Shown piece by piece: positions 28,473 through 37,952 of a stretch of 64,000 nucleotides of DNA (position 1 is the first letter of the stretch; each line of letters opens with the position of its first letter). The DNA lies in NCBI RefSeq assembly GCF_002834385.1, contig NZ_PITQ01000014.1:1-64000 (forward strand), in the 5' to 3' direction. The notes beneath the pieces are model-generated. The model made no database searches, was not told the origin of the DNA, and saw only the letters and a list, made by a program, of their open reading frames with translations. The stretch comes from Rahnella sp. AA (GTDB lineage Bacteria; Pseudomonadota; Gammaproteobacteria; Enterobacterales; Enterobacteriaceae). The translations under genes were made by a program, and so were the position numbers.

Positions 28473-30077
28473 TCAGGCCAGGCTTTTCAGCACCGCGTCT
28501 GCCATGCGTAATGCCAGTGCTGTACCGGACAGCGTGGAGTTCACCGTGGAGGCCGACGGCATAATGCCGGTGCCGGCAATGAACAGGTTCGGGTGGTCAT
28601 GCGTACGACAGTTACCATCCACCACGGAATCCTTCGGATCACTGCCCATAATCATGGTGCCGGTGATGTGCTGGTTGTTGTCGTAAACGCCACGCTTGCT
28701 GTACACCACTTCAGTGCCGCCCATCTCTTTGACGATCTTCTGAAAATCGAGCATTGACTGGTCATAGCCGCGATGCACGTATTCCGGGAATTTGTAGTGG
28801 ACTTCCAGACGCGGAATTCCCCATTCGTCTTTCTCGGTTTTGCTGAGCACCACGCGGTTTTCCGGCTCCGGCAGCATTTCCAGCAGGCATTTCAGCTGGA
28901 TAAAACGCTCGGACTGGAACGCCAGTTTGTCGTTCAGCGCTTTGCCGTAATACCCCTGGCGCACTAACCGTTCTGTGAGATAACGCACCGGCGAGGTATT
29001 GGCGACGTCGATACGCAGCGCGGAACGGTCGCTGCGGAATTCACCGTCGCGCAGGTTGTTGATACTGCCCGGACGCATCGGGCCACGCCCGAAATAGACC
29101 GGTTCATCGGCATAGAATTCAACCGACGTGCCGGGGTGATCCATCAGGTTACGGCCAACCATGCCAGAGCTGTTGGCGATGCCGTCCGGGTATTTATCAC
29201 TGGTGGACATCAGCAGCAGTTTCGGGCTTTCGATACCGTTGGCGGTCAGTACGAAACGCTTACCGGTGACTTTGTGGGTGACTTTGTCGGCGTCCAGATA
29301 ATGCACGGCAACAATTTCGCCGCTGTCGCTGGCTTCTATTTTGTACACCACGGCATTGGCAATCACGCGGACACCGGCTTCGATGGCTTTACGGGCGGAA
29401 ATACCGCCGTGGTATTGCGCATCAATCGGGCAGACCGGCATGCAGTTATTGTTGCCGCAGCAGGCAGGGCGACCATCGTAAGGAATACTGTTGCGCGCCT
29501 GCGGACCGATGCCCAGCACGTACCCGAGTTTGGCAATACGCTTGCTGATGCGGTCAAAGCCGTAAGGCAGCGGAATGCCCGGCAGAGGATACGGCTGCGA
29601 ACGCGGGGAATCCAGTGCATCGTCACCGGAAACGCCCATCTGAATTTCGGCTTCGGTGTAATACGGCTCCAGATCTTCATAACTGATCGGCCAGTCGCGC
29701 CCGATGCCGTACAACGTTTTGATTTTCATGTCGTTTGGCAATAAACGGAATGCCTGTCCTGCCCAGTGCCATGTGGTGCCACCGACGCCTCGCAGGTACT
29801 GCGCTGCATACAAATCCGGGCCATTCTGAATCAGATAGTTGTTATCTTTTGGCTGGAATTTCGGTTGTGGCGCCCAGGGTTTTGGCGGATAGGGTTCGGT
29901 AAAATCGCCTTTCAGCGGCGACTGGCGAAAGAGTTCGACCGCTTCGTCACGTTTGATCACCGGGCCGGAATCCAGCATCAGCACGGAAACACCGGCTTTC
30001 ACCATTTTCAGCGCAGCGAGAGAACCGGCGATACCGGCACCAATGACGACGACGTCAGCATTCAGCGCATCAGCCAT
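28473..30077 (-). CDS. FAD-dependent GMC oxidoreductase, large subunit of gluconate-2-dehydrogenase-type complex
   Basis: A 534-residue GMC-family flavoprotein. The FAD-binding motif is VVIGAGIAGSLAALKM at residues 10-25, and the C-terminal catalytic region contains STLSGTALA. A cysteine cluster, PACCGNNNCMPVCP (about 205-218), matches the iron-sulfur site found in gluconate/fructose dehydrogenase large subunits. It has no signal peptide, as expected for a subunit carried across the membrane by its Tat-exported small subunit. GGAGG six bases upstream fixes the start, which overlaps the small-subunit gene by 8 bases. The likely reaction is oxidation of D-gluconate to 2-ketogluconate, or of a related polyol acid, in the periplasm. 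Confidence 0.92.
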   Translation of the reverse strand: MADALNADVVVIGAGIAGSLAALKMVKAGVSVLMLDSGPVIKRDEAVELFRQSPLKGDFTEPYPPKPWAPQPKFQPKDNNYLIQNGPDLYAAQYLRGVGGTTWHWAGQAFRLLPNDMKIKTLYGIGRDWPISYEDLEPYYTEAEIQMGVSGDDALDSPRSQPYPLPGIPLPYGFDRISKRIAKLGYVLGIGPQARNSIPYDGRPACCGNNNCMPVCPIDAQYHGGISARKAIEAGVRVIANAVVYKIEASDSGEIVAVHYLDADKVTHKVTGKRFVLTANGIESPKLLLMSTSDKYPDGIANSSGMVGRNLMDHPGTSVEFYADEPVYFGRGPMRPGSINNLRDGEFRSDRSALRIDVANTSPVRYLTERLVRQGYYGKALNDKLAFQSERFIQLKCLLEMLPEPENRVVLSKTEKDEWGIPRLEVHYKFPEYVHRGYDQSMLDFQKIVKEMGGTEVVYSKRGVYDNNQHITGTMIMGSDPKDSVVDGNCRTHDHPNLFIAGTGIMPSASTVNSTLSGTALALRMADAVLKSLA

Positions 30078-30624
30078 GAGTGACCTCCGGTAAGTTTTGT
30101 TGCGTGGTGGCAGGTTTGTTGACCCAGAAATTCGGCTCGCCCGGCGCGTAGCTTGGCGGCAGCAGGTTATTTTTCAGCAGCTGATAGCTGACGATATTTT
30201 CGAATCCGATACATTTCTGGCTGCCAGGCTGGCCGACTACGCCGAGATACCAGCCGCTGACCAGTTGCTGATAAAGCTGGGCCAGCTCTGCCGGTTGTTG
30301 CGTCAGCAACTGATGCAGGTTGTCGCCGACCACGCCGTCATGCGCAGAAAGCAGCGCGGACAGGGCATCAAGGCGGGTATCGAGTTGTTTATCATGCAGC
30401 CAGCTGTACAGCGCCTGACCGAGATGAGGTTCCAGGTTATCTGTCGCAGTGAGTTGTTTTGACAGTGTCATAAAACTGTCTGGCATGGTGATTGCCGAAG
30501 CCAGTGGCGGCGCGGCATGGGCCAGCGTGGCAAATACGCCACCGCCAAGCATCTGGCTGGAAATCCCGGCAGCCAGTACGCTCGCAGTGCCGATAACCAT
30601 CCGGCGACGTGAGAGATTAATCAT
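30070..30624 (-). CDS. Gluconate 2-dehydrogenase small subunit (subunit 3 family) with Tat signal
   Basis: A small subunit of the flavoprotein-cytochrome complex, 184 residues from the ATG at 30624. A twin-arginine signal (NLSRRRMVIGTASVLAAG) followed by a hydrophobic stretch to ATLAHA directs it, and its bound flavoprotein partner, through the Tat pathway. An ATG at 30663 is in frame and would add 13 residues. Neither has a strong ribosome site, and I prefer the one giving a conventional Tat n-region. The 3' end overlaps the flavoprotein gene. Confidence 0.88.
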   Translation of the reverse strand: MINLSRRRMVIGTASVLAAGISSQMLGGGVFATLAHAAPPLASAITMPDSFMTLSKQLTATDNLEPHLGQALYSWLHDKQLDTRLDALSALLSAHDGVVGDNLHQLLTQQPAELAQLYQQLVSGWYLGVVGQPGSQKCIGFENIVSYQLLKNNLLPPSYAPGEPNFWVNKPATTQQNLPEVTHG

Positions 30625-30692
30625 TGAGTGATGTTCCGTATAAACGGCCACGGGCGTGACCATCAGTTAACCGTGAGTACGTACGTTCTGGT

Positions 30693-31169
30693 TTATTTCA
30701 GAACGCTGGCCGCTTTTTCAGAAGACTGATTATCGATGTCCTGCTTCGGCGTACTGACACCCACTGCGCCGACGACTTCACCGTTGAGCGTTAGCGGGAA
30801 ACCGCCACCCAGCGGTACTGCGTGTGGGATCGCCAGCACGGTAGTTTCGCCGCCGGCCAGACGCTGCATGAATTTCAGAGACGGCGCGTGGTACAAGGCA
30901 GAGGTGCGTGCTTTGCCGATGGAAGCATCAACGCAACCTGCCGGGGAATCATCGAAACGCTGGAATGCCAGTAATGAACCAGATGCATCAACAACGGCGA
31001 CGCATCCGGTGCTGTGTTGTTCGGCTAGCGAGGATTTTACGCTGTCAATCACTTTGGCGGCCTGAGCATTATCGAGCTGCGGGTGCTCTGCGGCGAAGGC
31101 AGATGTGACAGAAAAAAGCAGAGAGGTGACACAAAGTAGTGTTTTAGCAGTGTGTTTTTTTACAGACAT
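30693..31169 (-). CDS. Periplasmic GlcG/HbpS (DUF336) family protein
   Basis: From the ATG at 31169 (AAGGGA seven bases upstream) the protein has 158 residues. A Sec signal peptide ends at SAFA, and a GlcG/HbpS domain follows with VDASGSLLAFQRFDDSP and GEVVGAVGVSTPKQD. Some members bind haem or cobalamin-like ligands; others occur with glycolate and polyol oxidation genes and have no proven role. As the first gene before the dehydrogenase subunits, it may assist cofactor supply or assembly (inference). Confidence 0.85.
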   Translation of the reverse strand: MSVKKHTAKTLLCVTSLLFSVTSAFAAEHPQLDNAQAAKVIDSVKSSLAEQHSTGCVAVVDASGSLLAFQRFDDSPAGCVDASIGKARTSALYHAPSLKFMQRLAGGETTVLAIPHAVPLGGGFPLTLNGEVVGAVGVSTPKQDIDNQSSEKAASVLK

Positions 31170-31250
31170 AGACTCATCCCTTATAGCAGTGGCGAAATCG
31201 CCGGAAATATTTTTAATAAACTGTTTTAAATGAATAATATTTAAAACCAA

Positions 31251-31510
31251 TAACCCCGTTAGGCGGTACGCGCTGACGCCTTTATTGATACCTGATGAAA
31301 GGTAAGGTTATAGATTTTTGTTTCGTGGATGTTAATTCAATTAACAAAGTAGAAAAAGTGACGGTTGCGGCAGGCAACTAAATCTCAGGCACTTTTGTGA
31401 GGGTATTCTGAGCAAAACGGGCCTGGAGCCCTTATTAAATAAGGAGTGAACATTTTGTGCTGTTATGAACCACCTGATCCGTTTTTATTAATAAAATGTG
31501 ATTTGCATAA
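31251..31510. other. Promoter region of the dehydrogenase operon
   Basis: With the flanking terminator, this makes a non-coding gap of about 390 bases between the GlcG-like start and the aegA stop. It contains the GTTAAT palindrome listed separately and AT-rich promoter-like DNA. No RNA gene is recognised. Confidence 0.5.
31331..31345. promoter_or_regulatory. Perfect palindrome GTTAAT-TCA-ATTAAC
   Basis: A 15-base perfect inverted repeat about 160 bases before the first gene of the gluconate-dehydrogenase-type operon. It is an operator candidate for an unidentified regulator; no regulator gene lies next to it. Confidence 0.45.
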
Positions 31511-31540
31511 CAAAAAAAGCCTTCCTGAAGGAAAGGCTTT
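31510..31540 (-). terminator. Terminator after aegA
   Basis: On the minus strand a stem AAAGCC...GGCTTT with an inner CC/GG extension and one bulge is followed by seven T's, directly beyond the aegA stop. Confidence 0.8.
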
Positions 31541-31570
31541 GATGTGCGGTACCTGAAAAGATCCTGCCGG

Positions 31571-33556
31571 TTACCGGAAGGAAGAGGGCGCGAACCTGAC
31601 CGGTGGGCGAAGATCAAGCGAAGCAATGATGCTGGTGGCGGCCTGACGACCATCTGCCATGGCGGTGACGACCAGATCGGCTCCCCGGACGGCATCGCCC
31701 CCGGCAAAAAACTGCGGATGGCTGGTCTGGTAAGGGAAGCGGCTGTTATGCGGCGCGTGCAACAATCCCTGTTCATCTCGCCTGACCGCCAGCTGATTCA
31801 GCCATGGCATAGAGTGCGGCTGGAAGCCAAATGCCATGATAATAGCCTCTGCCTCAAGCAGGAATTCAGAACCTGCAATCGGTTTTGGCCGTCTGCGTCC
31901 GCTGGCGTCGGGTTCACCCAGCGCAGTACGTACCAGCCTGATACCGCAAACTTCGCCATTGCTGCCCAGCTCAATACTGACCGGCTGGACATTAAACATG
32001 AATTCAGCGCCTTCCTCGCGTGAGTTCTTCACCTCTTTCTTCGAACCGGGCATGTTTTTTTCATCACGGCGATAGGCACAGGTCACGCTTTTTGCATTCT
32101 GGCGCAATGATGTCCGCAGGCAATCCATTGCAGTATCACCGCCGCCGAGAACAACAACGCGTTTGCCTTCCATGCTGATATACGGCTCATGTTCCAGTTC
32201 TGGCAGATTCATCAGATGTTTAGCGTTGGCAATCAGGAAAGGCAGGGCGCTGTAAACGCCCGGCGCGTCTTCGTTTGCCAGGCCCGCTTTCATCGCCTTA
32301 TAGGTACCAACGCCAAGGAAGACGGCGTCGAATTCTTCCAGCAGGTGCTCTGCCGTGATATCAACGCCTATTTCTGTATTCAGACGGAACTCGATACCCA
32401 TCCCTGAGAAAATTTCCCGCCGCCTGACCAGTACGTTTTTATCGAGTTTGAATGCCGGAATGCCGAACGTCAGAAGACCACCGATTTCCGGATGACGGTC
32501 GAAAACCACCACTTTTATGCCATGCCTGGCCAGCACATCGGCACAGCCTAACCCTGCCGGCCCCGCACCGACGACGGCTACGCGATAATTACGCGCAACA
32601 ACGTCAGACAAATCGGGTTTCCAGCCCTGCGCCAGCGCCATGTCGGTAATGTAGCGCTCAACGTTGCCGATGCTCACTGAACCCTGTCTGTCAAAGGTAC
32701 AAGCCCCTTCACAGAGCCTGTCCTGCGGGCATACGCGGCCGCACACTTCAGGCAGGCTGCTGGTCCGGTGAGAAAGTTCGGCGGCTTCGAGAATGTGGCC
32801 TTGTTTGGCCAGTGACAATAATTCGGGGATGTCGTTATGCAGCGGGCAGGTCCAGGCGCAGAAGGGCTGGTCGCTGCAATGAAGGCAGCGGCCTGCCTGC
32901 TGTTCAACCTGAACGGGGGTAAAGCGGTCGTAGATCTCGTTGAAGGTGGTTTTACGCTCAGCGAGCGGCGTTTTCGTCGCATCCAGACGCGGCGGATTCA
33001 GCGCGGCTGACAGCACCGATTCTGATTTATTGATCCGCACCGCCGGCGGGTTATGCCCCATCGCCGCACGGTATTGTTTTTCAGCCCTGTTCTGTTTAAT
33101 CACCAGGTCAGTAACCAGATGAAGTGCCTGCGTCGGGCAGGCACTGACGCAGGCCTGCCCCAGCGGATGGTCTTCACACAGGTCACATTTATGTGCCACG
33201 GCGGCGGCCGGGAAACCGGTTAAAGGATCGGGTTGCTGATGCGGAACCATGTCGATGGCCCCAAACGGACAGGCCACGGAGCAGGTTTTACACCCAATAC
33301 AACGTTCTTCCAGCAACTGGATGCTGTCGTTGCGGCGCACAAGCGCATTCGTCGGACAGACGTGTAAGCACGGAGCATCTTCGCAATGCCGGCAAAGAAC
33401 CGCATTCTGAATATTGTCCTGCCGGATGACATGGATGCGTGGGGTGAACATCTCTTTTGGGGGATAACATTGTTCATTATGAGACAAGACGCAGGCTACT
33501 TCACAGGCGCGACAGCCAATACAAGCCTGTGAATCAGCAATAATAAATTGATTCAT
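31571..33556 (-). CDS. aegA: Putative oxidoreductase AegA, ferredoxin-GltD fusion
   Basis: A 661-residue cytoplasmic iron-sulfur flavoprotein that aligns closely with E. coli AegA. The N-terminal ferredoxin part has several 4Fe-4S cysteine sets (CIGCRACEVAC, CRHCEDAPC, CIGCKTCSVAC). The GltD/glutamate synthase small-subunit part begins with a further Fe-S set (CPLHNDIPE, CGRVCPQDRLCEGAC). It then has FAD and NAD(P) nucleotide folds (VAVVGAGPAGLGCADVL, VVVLGGGDTAMDC). The physiological partner is uncertain; E. coli AegA has been linked to anaerobic urate use. AGGGA seven bases before the ATG at 33556 fixes the start. It stands alone, with terminators on both sides. Confidence 0.93.
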   Translation of the reverse strand: MNQFIIADSQACIGCRACEVACVLSHNEQCYPPKEMFTPRIHVIRQDNIQNAVLCRHCEDAPCLHVCPTNALVRRNDSIQLLEERCIGCKTCSVACPFGAIDMVPHQQPDPLTGFPAAAVAHKCDLCEDHPLGQACVSACPTQALHLVTDLVIKQNRAEKQYRAAMGHNPPAVRINKSESVLSAALNPPRLDATKTPLAERKTTFNEIYDRFTPVQVEQQAGRCLHCSDQPFCAWTCPLHNDIPELLSLAKQGHILEAAELSHRTSSLPEVCGRVCPQDRLCEGACTFDRQGSVSIGNVERYITDMALAQGWKPDLSDVVARNYRVAVVGAGPAGLGCADVLARHGIKVVVFDRHPEIGGLLTFGIPAFKLDKNVLVRRREIFSGMGIEFRLNTEIGVDITAEHLLEEFDAVFLGVGTYKAMKAGLANEDAPGVYSALPFLIANAKHLMNLPELEHEPYISMEGKRVVVLGGGDTAMDCLRTSLRQNAKSVTCAYRRDEKNMPGSKKEVKNSREEGAEFMFNVQPVSIELGSNGEVCGIRLVRTALGEPDASGRRRPKPIAGSEFLLEAEAIIMAFGFQPHSMPWLNQLAVRRDEQGLLHAPHNSRFPYQTSHPQFFAGGDAVRGADLVVTAMADGRQAATSIIASLDLRPPVRFAPSSFR

Positions 33557-33724
33557 TATTGTTTCCCTGCCGGGCATAGATCCGCCCAGCGGTTTTTATT
33601 TTAGGATCGGATAGCAATAAACCACATAAATATAAAGGTTATCACCATCATCCTAGATTATGTAAATGAAGAATTTATTAGATGTGTGTCACAATTTTAC
33701 ATGTCACTACGGGGAGTCTTTTGA

Positions 33725-33758
33725 AACAAAACGCCGCCAGGCAAATGTCCGGCGGCGT
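33725..33758 (-). terminator. Terminator of the peptide-scavenging operon
   Basis: Perfect 8-bp stem ACGCCGCC/GGCGGCGT with a 12-base loop. On the minus strand it is followed by TTTTGTTTC, beyond the D-aminopeptidase stop. Confidence 0.85.
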
Positions 33759-33791
33759 TTTCAGTGATATCTGGCAGAAGGTGTGTTCAGG

Positions 33792-35339
33792 TTATTTGAC
33801 CGGTTGCCAATTGCTCCGACATTCATCGCGACGGAAACTTAACACACGGCTGCGGTTGGAGATGAGTTTTACGCTGTAACCCTGGAAGTAGAGGCAGAAG
33901 TTTTTCTTCCAGGGGCCATCGGGAAGCTCGACCAATAAACGCCCCGCGCCCAGTGACGTAAGTTGTCCGCAGGCGCGCAAGGTGCCGACGCCAATTTTGA
34001 GCTGTTCGCCTTCGATATCAAATGCGGCGTTTGACTCCGGGTGATACCAGCGCCCCTGAACCATTTTCAGGCAGTCATTGGGTTCTACCGGCGTGAAATA
34101 GCGCGGCGCATGGCCGATTTCGCCCTGAATCGCTTTGCCATCCCAGCGCAGACGCATGGGCATATGCGCCGAAAGCGTAATCGCTTCGCCGGCATCGGCA
34201 CCCTGATAAAGATTATCCGCCGATCCAAGATAGCTGGCGGTGCCGTTGCTGACTTTCAGCCAGTAAGGTTCAGCCACGCTGGAATACAGCCCGTCCGGTA
34301 ACGCGCTGCTGCGCGCCGGGAGCGGTGCGGCCAGCAAGGCAGACATCACTTCCAGCGCATGGGTATAGGCGGTGGTATCTTCGCGGTTGGAGACCAGCGC
34401 TACGCCGATGTCCAGCTCAGGATGCAGCAGGAAATAGGTTTTATAACCGGCATGCGAACCCCCGTGGCCGTAAACCGTGTGTTCGCCGATTTGCGTGGAT
34501 GTGGTGCCCAGCCCGTAGGCCGAAGGAATATCGTCATGCAGATAACGCTGTTCTGTCAGGGCTTTCAGCACACCTGCGCCGGGGCCGGTATCGCTGAGTA
34601 AACTCTGTAGCCAGACTGAAAGCGAACGGACACTGCCGGTCAGGCTGCCGGAGGCGGAAAGATGTAACCCTGCGACGGCGGTTTTCCAGCCCGAGGTATC
34701 CTGCCAGTAACCCGGCACCAGATTGGCGACAATATCAAACCAGGTTTCAGGTGCGTGGAATGCGATATCCAGCGGCTGAGCGATGTGTTTTTGCAGCAGG
34801 TCTTCAAACAAAATCCCTTTTTGTTTCAGGATTTCTTCAACCAACCGGTAGCCGGTGTTGCTGTAAGAAATCTCCGTGCCCGCGGGGAAATTCAGCGCGC
34901 CGTCCTGTGCCAGAAAATCCATGATTGCACCGGCTTCGCTGATGTTATAAACCGAAATCCCGAGCAGCGAGAGCGTTTCCCGTACGTCCGGCAACCCGCC
35001 GGTCATGTCCAGCGCCTGCCCGACAGTGACCTGCGACATCGGTGCTTTCAGCTGAGGTAAGTATTGCCCCAGCCTGTCATTCACCGAAAGGCCTGCATCA
35101 CTTTTCAGCAGCGCCAGTGTGGCAAAAATATGTTTGGTGACAGAGGCGTAGCGGACTACGGAATCGATACTGAAAGGTTCGGAGGTGGTCAGGTTTGCCA
35201 GACCGCCGGTCGCGTAATGGCGAAGTGTTTTACTGTCGAAAAGGGTTATTGCGCCACCCGGTTCCCCGGGTTTATCCCAGTTGCCGGTGATTCGTTTTGC
35301 TGTTGCTTCAGCCGCCTGCCAGTCTAATGCAGATGTCAT
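33792..35339 (-). CDS. D-aminopeptidase-like serine hydrolase (family S12)
   Basis: A 515-residue penicillin-binding-fold hydrolase of the type of Ochrobactrum D-aminopeptidase DAP (about 520 residues). DAP removes N-terminal D-residues from peptides. The catalytic set is complete and spaced as in DAP: SVTK at 66-69, Tyr159 in YSN and the HxG motif HGG at 292-294. About 170 C-terminal residues form the extra beta domains of DAP rather than a beta-lactamase end. I see no signal peptide, so it should act in the cytoplasm on imported peptides. GGGAG before the ATG supports the start. It follows the five ABC transporter genes on the same strand after 83 bases. Confidence 0.85.
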   Translation of the reverse strand: MTSALDWQAAEATAKRITGNWDKPGEPGGAITLFDSKTLRHYATGGLANLTTSEPFSIDSVVRYASVTKHIFATLALLKSDAGLSVNDRLGQYLPQLKAPMSQVTVGQALDMTGGLPDVRETLSLLGISVYNISEAGAIMDFLAQDGALNFPAGTEISYSNTGYRLVEEILKQKGILFEDLLQKHIAQPLDIAFHAPETWFDIVANLVPGYWQDTSGWKTAVAGLHLSASGSLTGSVRSLSVWLQSLLSDTGPGAGVLKALTEQRYLHDDIPSAYGLGTTSTQIGEHTVYGHGGSHAGYKTYFLLHPELDIGVALVSNREDTTAYTHALEVMSALLAAPLPARSSALPDGLYSSVAEPYWLKVSNGTASYLGSADNLYQGADAGEAITLSAHMPMRLRWDGKAIQGEIGHAPRYFTPVEPNDCLKMVQGRWYHPESNAAFDIEGEQLKIGVGTLRACGQLTSLGAGRLLVELPDGPWKKNFCLYFQGYSVKLISNRSRVLSFRRDECRSNWQPVK

Positions 35340-35422
35340 CAGCGTCTCCCATGTGTCTGTCAGTGAATTAAGAGGGCAGCCCAGACTGCCCGTGAAACCG
35401 GAATTTTTTCGTTCGGAAACGG

Positions 35423-36199
35423 TTATTCGGGTTCCTCTAAACTGAGACTTAACGATCGTAACTCTGCTGTGTGTGGATGGCTGACGTTGCCCATCCGTAA
35501 ATCGTCTGCGCTCAGCAACTCGACCATTTCACCACCGATCATCACGCCAATGCTGGTGCAAAGATGCGTTACGACGGCCAGATTGTGGCTGACCAGGATA
35601 TAAGTCAGCTTCCGGCGCTCACGCAAATCGCTCAGCAGGTTCAGAATTTCCGCCTGAACTGAAACATCAAGGGCCGAGGTCGGTTCATCAAGCAGTAAAA
35701 TTTCCGGTTCCGAAATCATTGCGCGCGCAATGGCGACGCGCTGACGTTGTCCGCCGGAAAGCTGATGAGGAAAACGAAAGCGTACCGCCTGCGGAAGGCC
35801 AACTTCGCTTAACGCATCCGTAATACGCTTTTCGATATTCAGAAAACCGTGAACAATCAATGGCTCACTCAGAATGCGGTCGATGGTCTGGCGCGGGTGC
35901 AGCGAGCCGTACGGATCCTGAAACACCATCTGCACGCGGCGGAAAAAGCGTTTTTGCCGCACCGGCGTCTGGTCTTCGCCGCCAATCACCATCTCGCCAG
36001 ACCACGACTGATTCAGACCCGCCAGCGCGCGCAAAATGGTGGATTTGCCCGAGCCACTCTCCCCGACAATGCCAAAGCATTCGCCCGGCGCCACGCTAAA
36101 ACTGACGCCTTTCACCACTTCCGTATCGCCGAAAGCGATGCGCAGGTTGTTCAGGATGATTTTACTGTTATCTAATTGCAGTGGGATTTCTGTAGTCAT
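35423..36199 (-). CDS. Peptide ABC transporter ATPase (DppF/OppF-like)
   Basis: An ATP-binding subunit of 258 residues from the ATG at 36199. Walker A GESGSGKST, signature LSGGQRQRVAIARA and Walker B ILLLDEPTSALD are intact. The start overlaps the stop of the other ATPase gene by four bases (ATGA), so an ATG at 36211 is less likely. It pairs with the DppD-like subunit to energise import. Confidence 0.9.
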   Translation of the reverse strand: MTTEIPLQLDNSKIILNNLRIAFGDTEVVKGVSFSVAPGECFGIVGESGSGKSTILRALAGLNQSWSGEMVIGGEDQTPVRQKRFFRRVQMVFQDPYGSLHPRQTIDRILSEPLIVHGFLNIEKRITDALSEVGLPQAVRFRFPHQLSGGQRQRVAIARAMISEPEILLLDEPTSALDVSVQAEILNLLSDLRERRKLTYILVSHNLAVVTHLCTSIGVMIGGEMVELLSADDLRMGNVSHPHTAELRSLSLSLEEPE

Positions 36200-37026
36200 G
36201 AGATTTTCCATGCTTCGTCACGCACCAGAACCGGCAATCTGTCACGGGGATGCTTGAGTGACGGCAGACATTCCAGTAACCCGCGCGTATAAGGGTGCTG
36301 CGCTTTCAGCAGATCGCCTGCCTGCAGGGTTTCGACGATACGTCCGGCGTACATTACCGCAACACGGTCACAAAATTTGGACACCAGAGGCAGGTCGTGG
36401 CTGATGAGAATCAGCCCCATACCCCGGCTGGACACCAGGTCGTCGAGCAAACGCAGAATTTCCGCCTGTACGGTGGCATCCAGCGCACTGGTCGGTTCGT
36501 CGGCAATCATCAGCTCCGGATCCGGCGCCAGCATCATGGCAATCATGACGCGCTGGCCCATCCCCCCGGAGACTTCGTGCGCATAACGTTCTGCCACTTT
36601 ATGCGGTTCACGGATGCGTACCTGATCGAGTAATTCAATGGCCGCGTTCATCGCCTGCTTCTTCGAGCCGCCTTTGTGCGTCTGCCAAGCTTCGGCCACC
36701 TGTTTGCCAATCGGCATCACCGGATTCAGCGAATATTTCGGATCCTGAAGGATAAAGCCGACGCGCTTACCGCGTATCTGGCGCATCTGTTTTTCGCTGG
36801 CGTTACGCAAATCAATACCGTCAAAAGACAGCGTTTCTGCGCGACATTTTGCACTTGAAGGCAGCAGGTTCATCAGGCAACGCGCCGTGAGCGATTTTCC
36901 GGAGCCGCTTTCGCCGACAATACCAAACTTCTCTTTGCCCAGGGACAATGAAACGCCGCGAACGGCATCGAAACTGCCGCTGTTGGTCTGGAAGGTAATA
37001 TGCAGATCTTTGATATCAACCAGCAT
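36196..37026 (-). CDS. Peptide ABC transporter ATPase (DppD/OppD-like)
   Basis: An ATP-binding subunit with Walker A GESGSGKSL, a signature reading VSGGMGQRVMIAM and Walker B LMIADEPTSALD. Two adjacent ATG codons exist. AAGGAG is five bases before the second (37026) but only two before the first (37029), which forms the ATGA overlap with the permease gene. The C-terminal HPYTRGLLECLPSL is the oligopeptide-transporter ATPase tail. Confidence 0.9.
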   Translation of the reverse strand: MLVDIKDLHITFQTNSGSFDAVRGVSLSLGKEKFGIVGESGSGKSLTARCLMNLLPSSAKCRAETLSFDGIDLRNASEKQMRQIRGKRVGFILQDPKYSLNPVMPIGKQVAEAWQTHKGGSKKQAMNAAIELLDQVRIREPHKVAERYAHEVSGGMGQRVMIAMMLAPDPELMIADEPTSALDATVQAEILRLLDDLVSSRGMGLILISHDLPLVSKFCDRVAVMYAGRIVETLQAGDLLKAQHPYTRGLLECLPSLKHPRDRLPVLVRDEAWKIS

Positions 37027-37952
37027 CATTTCTCCTTAGGATCGAGGACGTCGCGCAGCCCGTCGCCGAGGAAGTTGAACGCCAGAGACGTCACAAAAAT
37101 AGCAATCGCCGGAATTAACGGCACCCACCATTCACTGAACAGAAAACGGCGCGCAGTGGCGATCATCGCCCCCCATTCCGGTGACGGTGGTTGTGCGCCC
37201 ATGCCTAAAAAGCCCAGGCTGGCGGCGGTGATAATGATGGAGCTCATGTCGAGGGTAATACGCACCACCAGGCTCGGGACACACAACGGCATGATATGTC
37301 TCAGCACGATGCGCGCCGGTGTCGCGCCGGTCAGGCGACAGGCGGCTATGTAATCTGTGCCGCGCACCTGCATGGTTTCGGCGCGCGCCAGCCGGGCATA
37401 TGGCGGCCAGGCGGTGAGGGCGATGGCCAGAATGGCGCTTTCGATACCGGGTTTGAGGGCAGCAACAAATGCCAGAGCCAGAATCAGGCGCGGGAAAGCC
37501 AGGAAAATATCAGTGATACGCATCAGGATGCGGTCCAGCAGACCACCGGCATAGCCTGCGACGCAGCCAATCAGCAGGCCGAGTGGCGCGACGATTGCCA
37601 CAACAATAATCACCATACCCAGCGTGATGCGTCCGCCATATAAAATGCGGCTTAGCGTGTCGCGGCCCAGTTCATCAGTGCCCAGCCAGTGCAGCGCCGA
37701 GGGTTTCGCCAGACGGTGCGCCAGATCCTGTGCGCCCGGGTCATAGCTGGTCAGCCAGGGGGCACAAATGGAAATCAGTAAGACGATCAGCACGGTAAAC
37801 AGGCCCGTGACGGCCAGCGGATTTTTACGCAAGCCAAGCCAGATACGGTATCTGCGCCCCCACACCGCTTGCGTGCGCGTCTGTGGCGTATCGGCAAGCA
37901 GCCAGGCACGGCTGCCCGCGCGGGGTTGTGGTGTTACGGGAAGAGTGCTCAT
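37026..37952 (-). CDS. Peptide ABC transporter permease (DppC-like)
   Basis: An inner-membrane permease of 308 residues with about six helices and the binding-protein-dependent EAA loop (RAETMQVRGTDYIAACRLTG). It has the N-terminal SYDPGAQDLAHRLAKPS...WLGTDELGRD segment typical of DppC/OppC. Its ATG overlaps the DppB-like stop by four bases. Confidence 0.92.
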   Translation of the reverse strand: MSTLPVTPQPRAGSRAWLLADTPQTRTQAVWGRRYRIWLGLRKNPLAVTGLFTVLIVLLISICAPWLTSYDPGAQDLAHRLAKPSALHWLGTDELGRDTLSRILYGGRITLGMVIIVVAIVAPLGLLIGCVAGYAGGLLDRILMRITDIFLAFPRLILALAFVAALKPGIESAILAIALTAWPPYARLARAETMQVRGTDYIAACRLTGATPARIVLRHIMPLCVPSLVVRITLDMSSIIITAASLGFLGMGAQPPSPEWGAMIATARRFLFSEWWVPLIPAIAIFVTSLAFNFLGDGLRDVLDPKEK

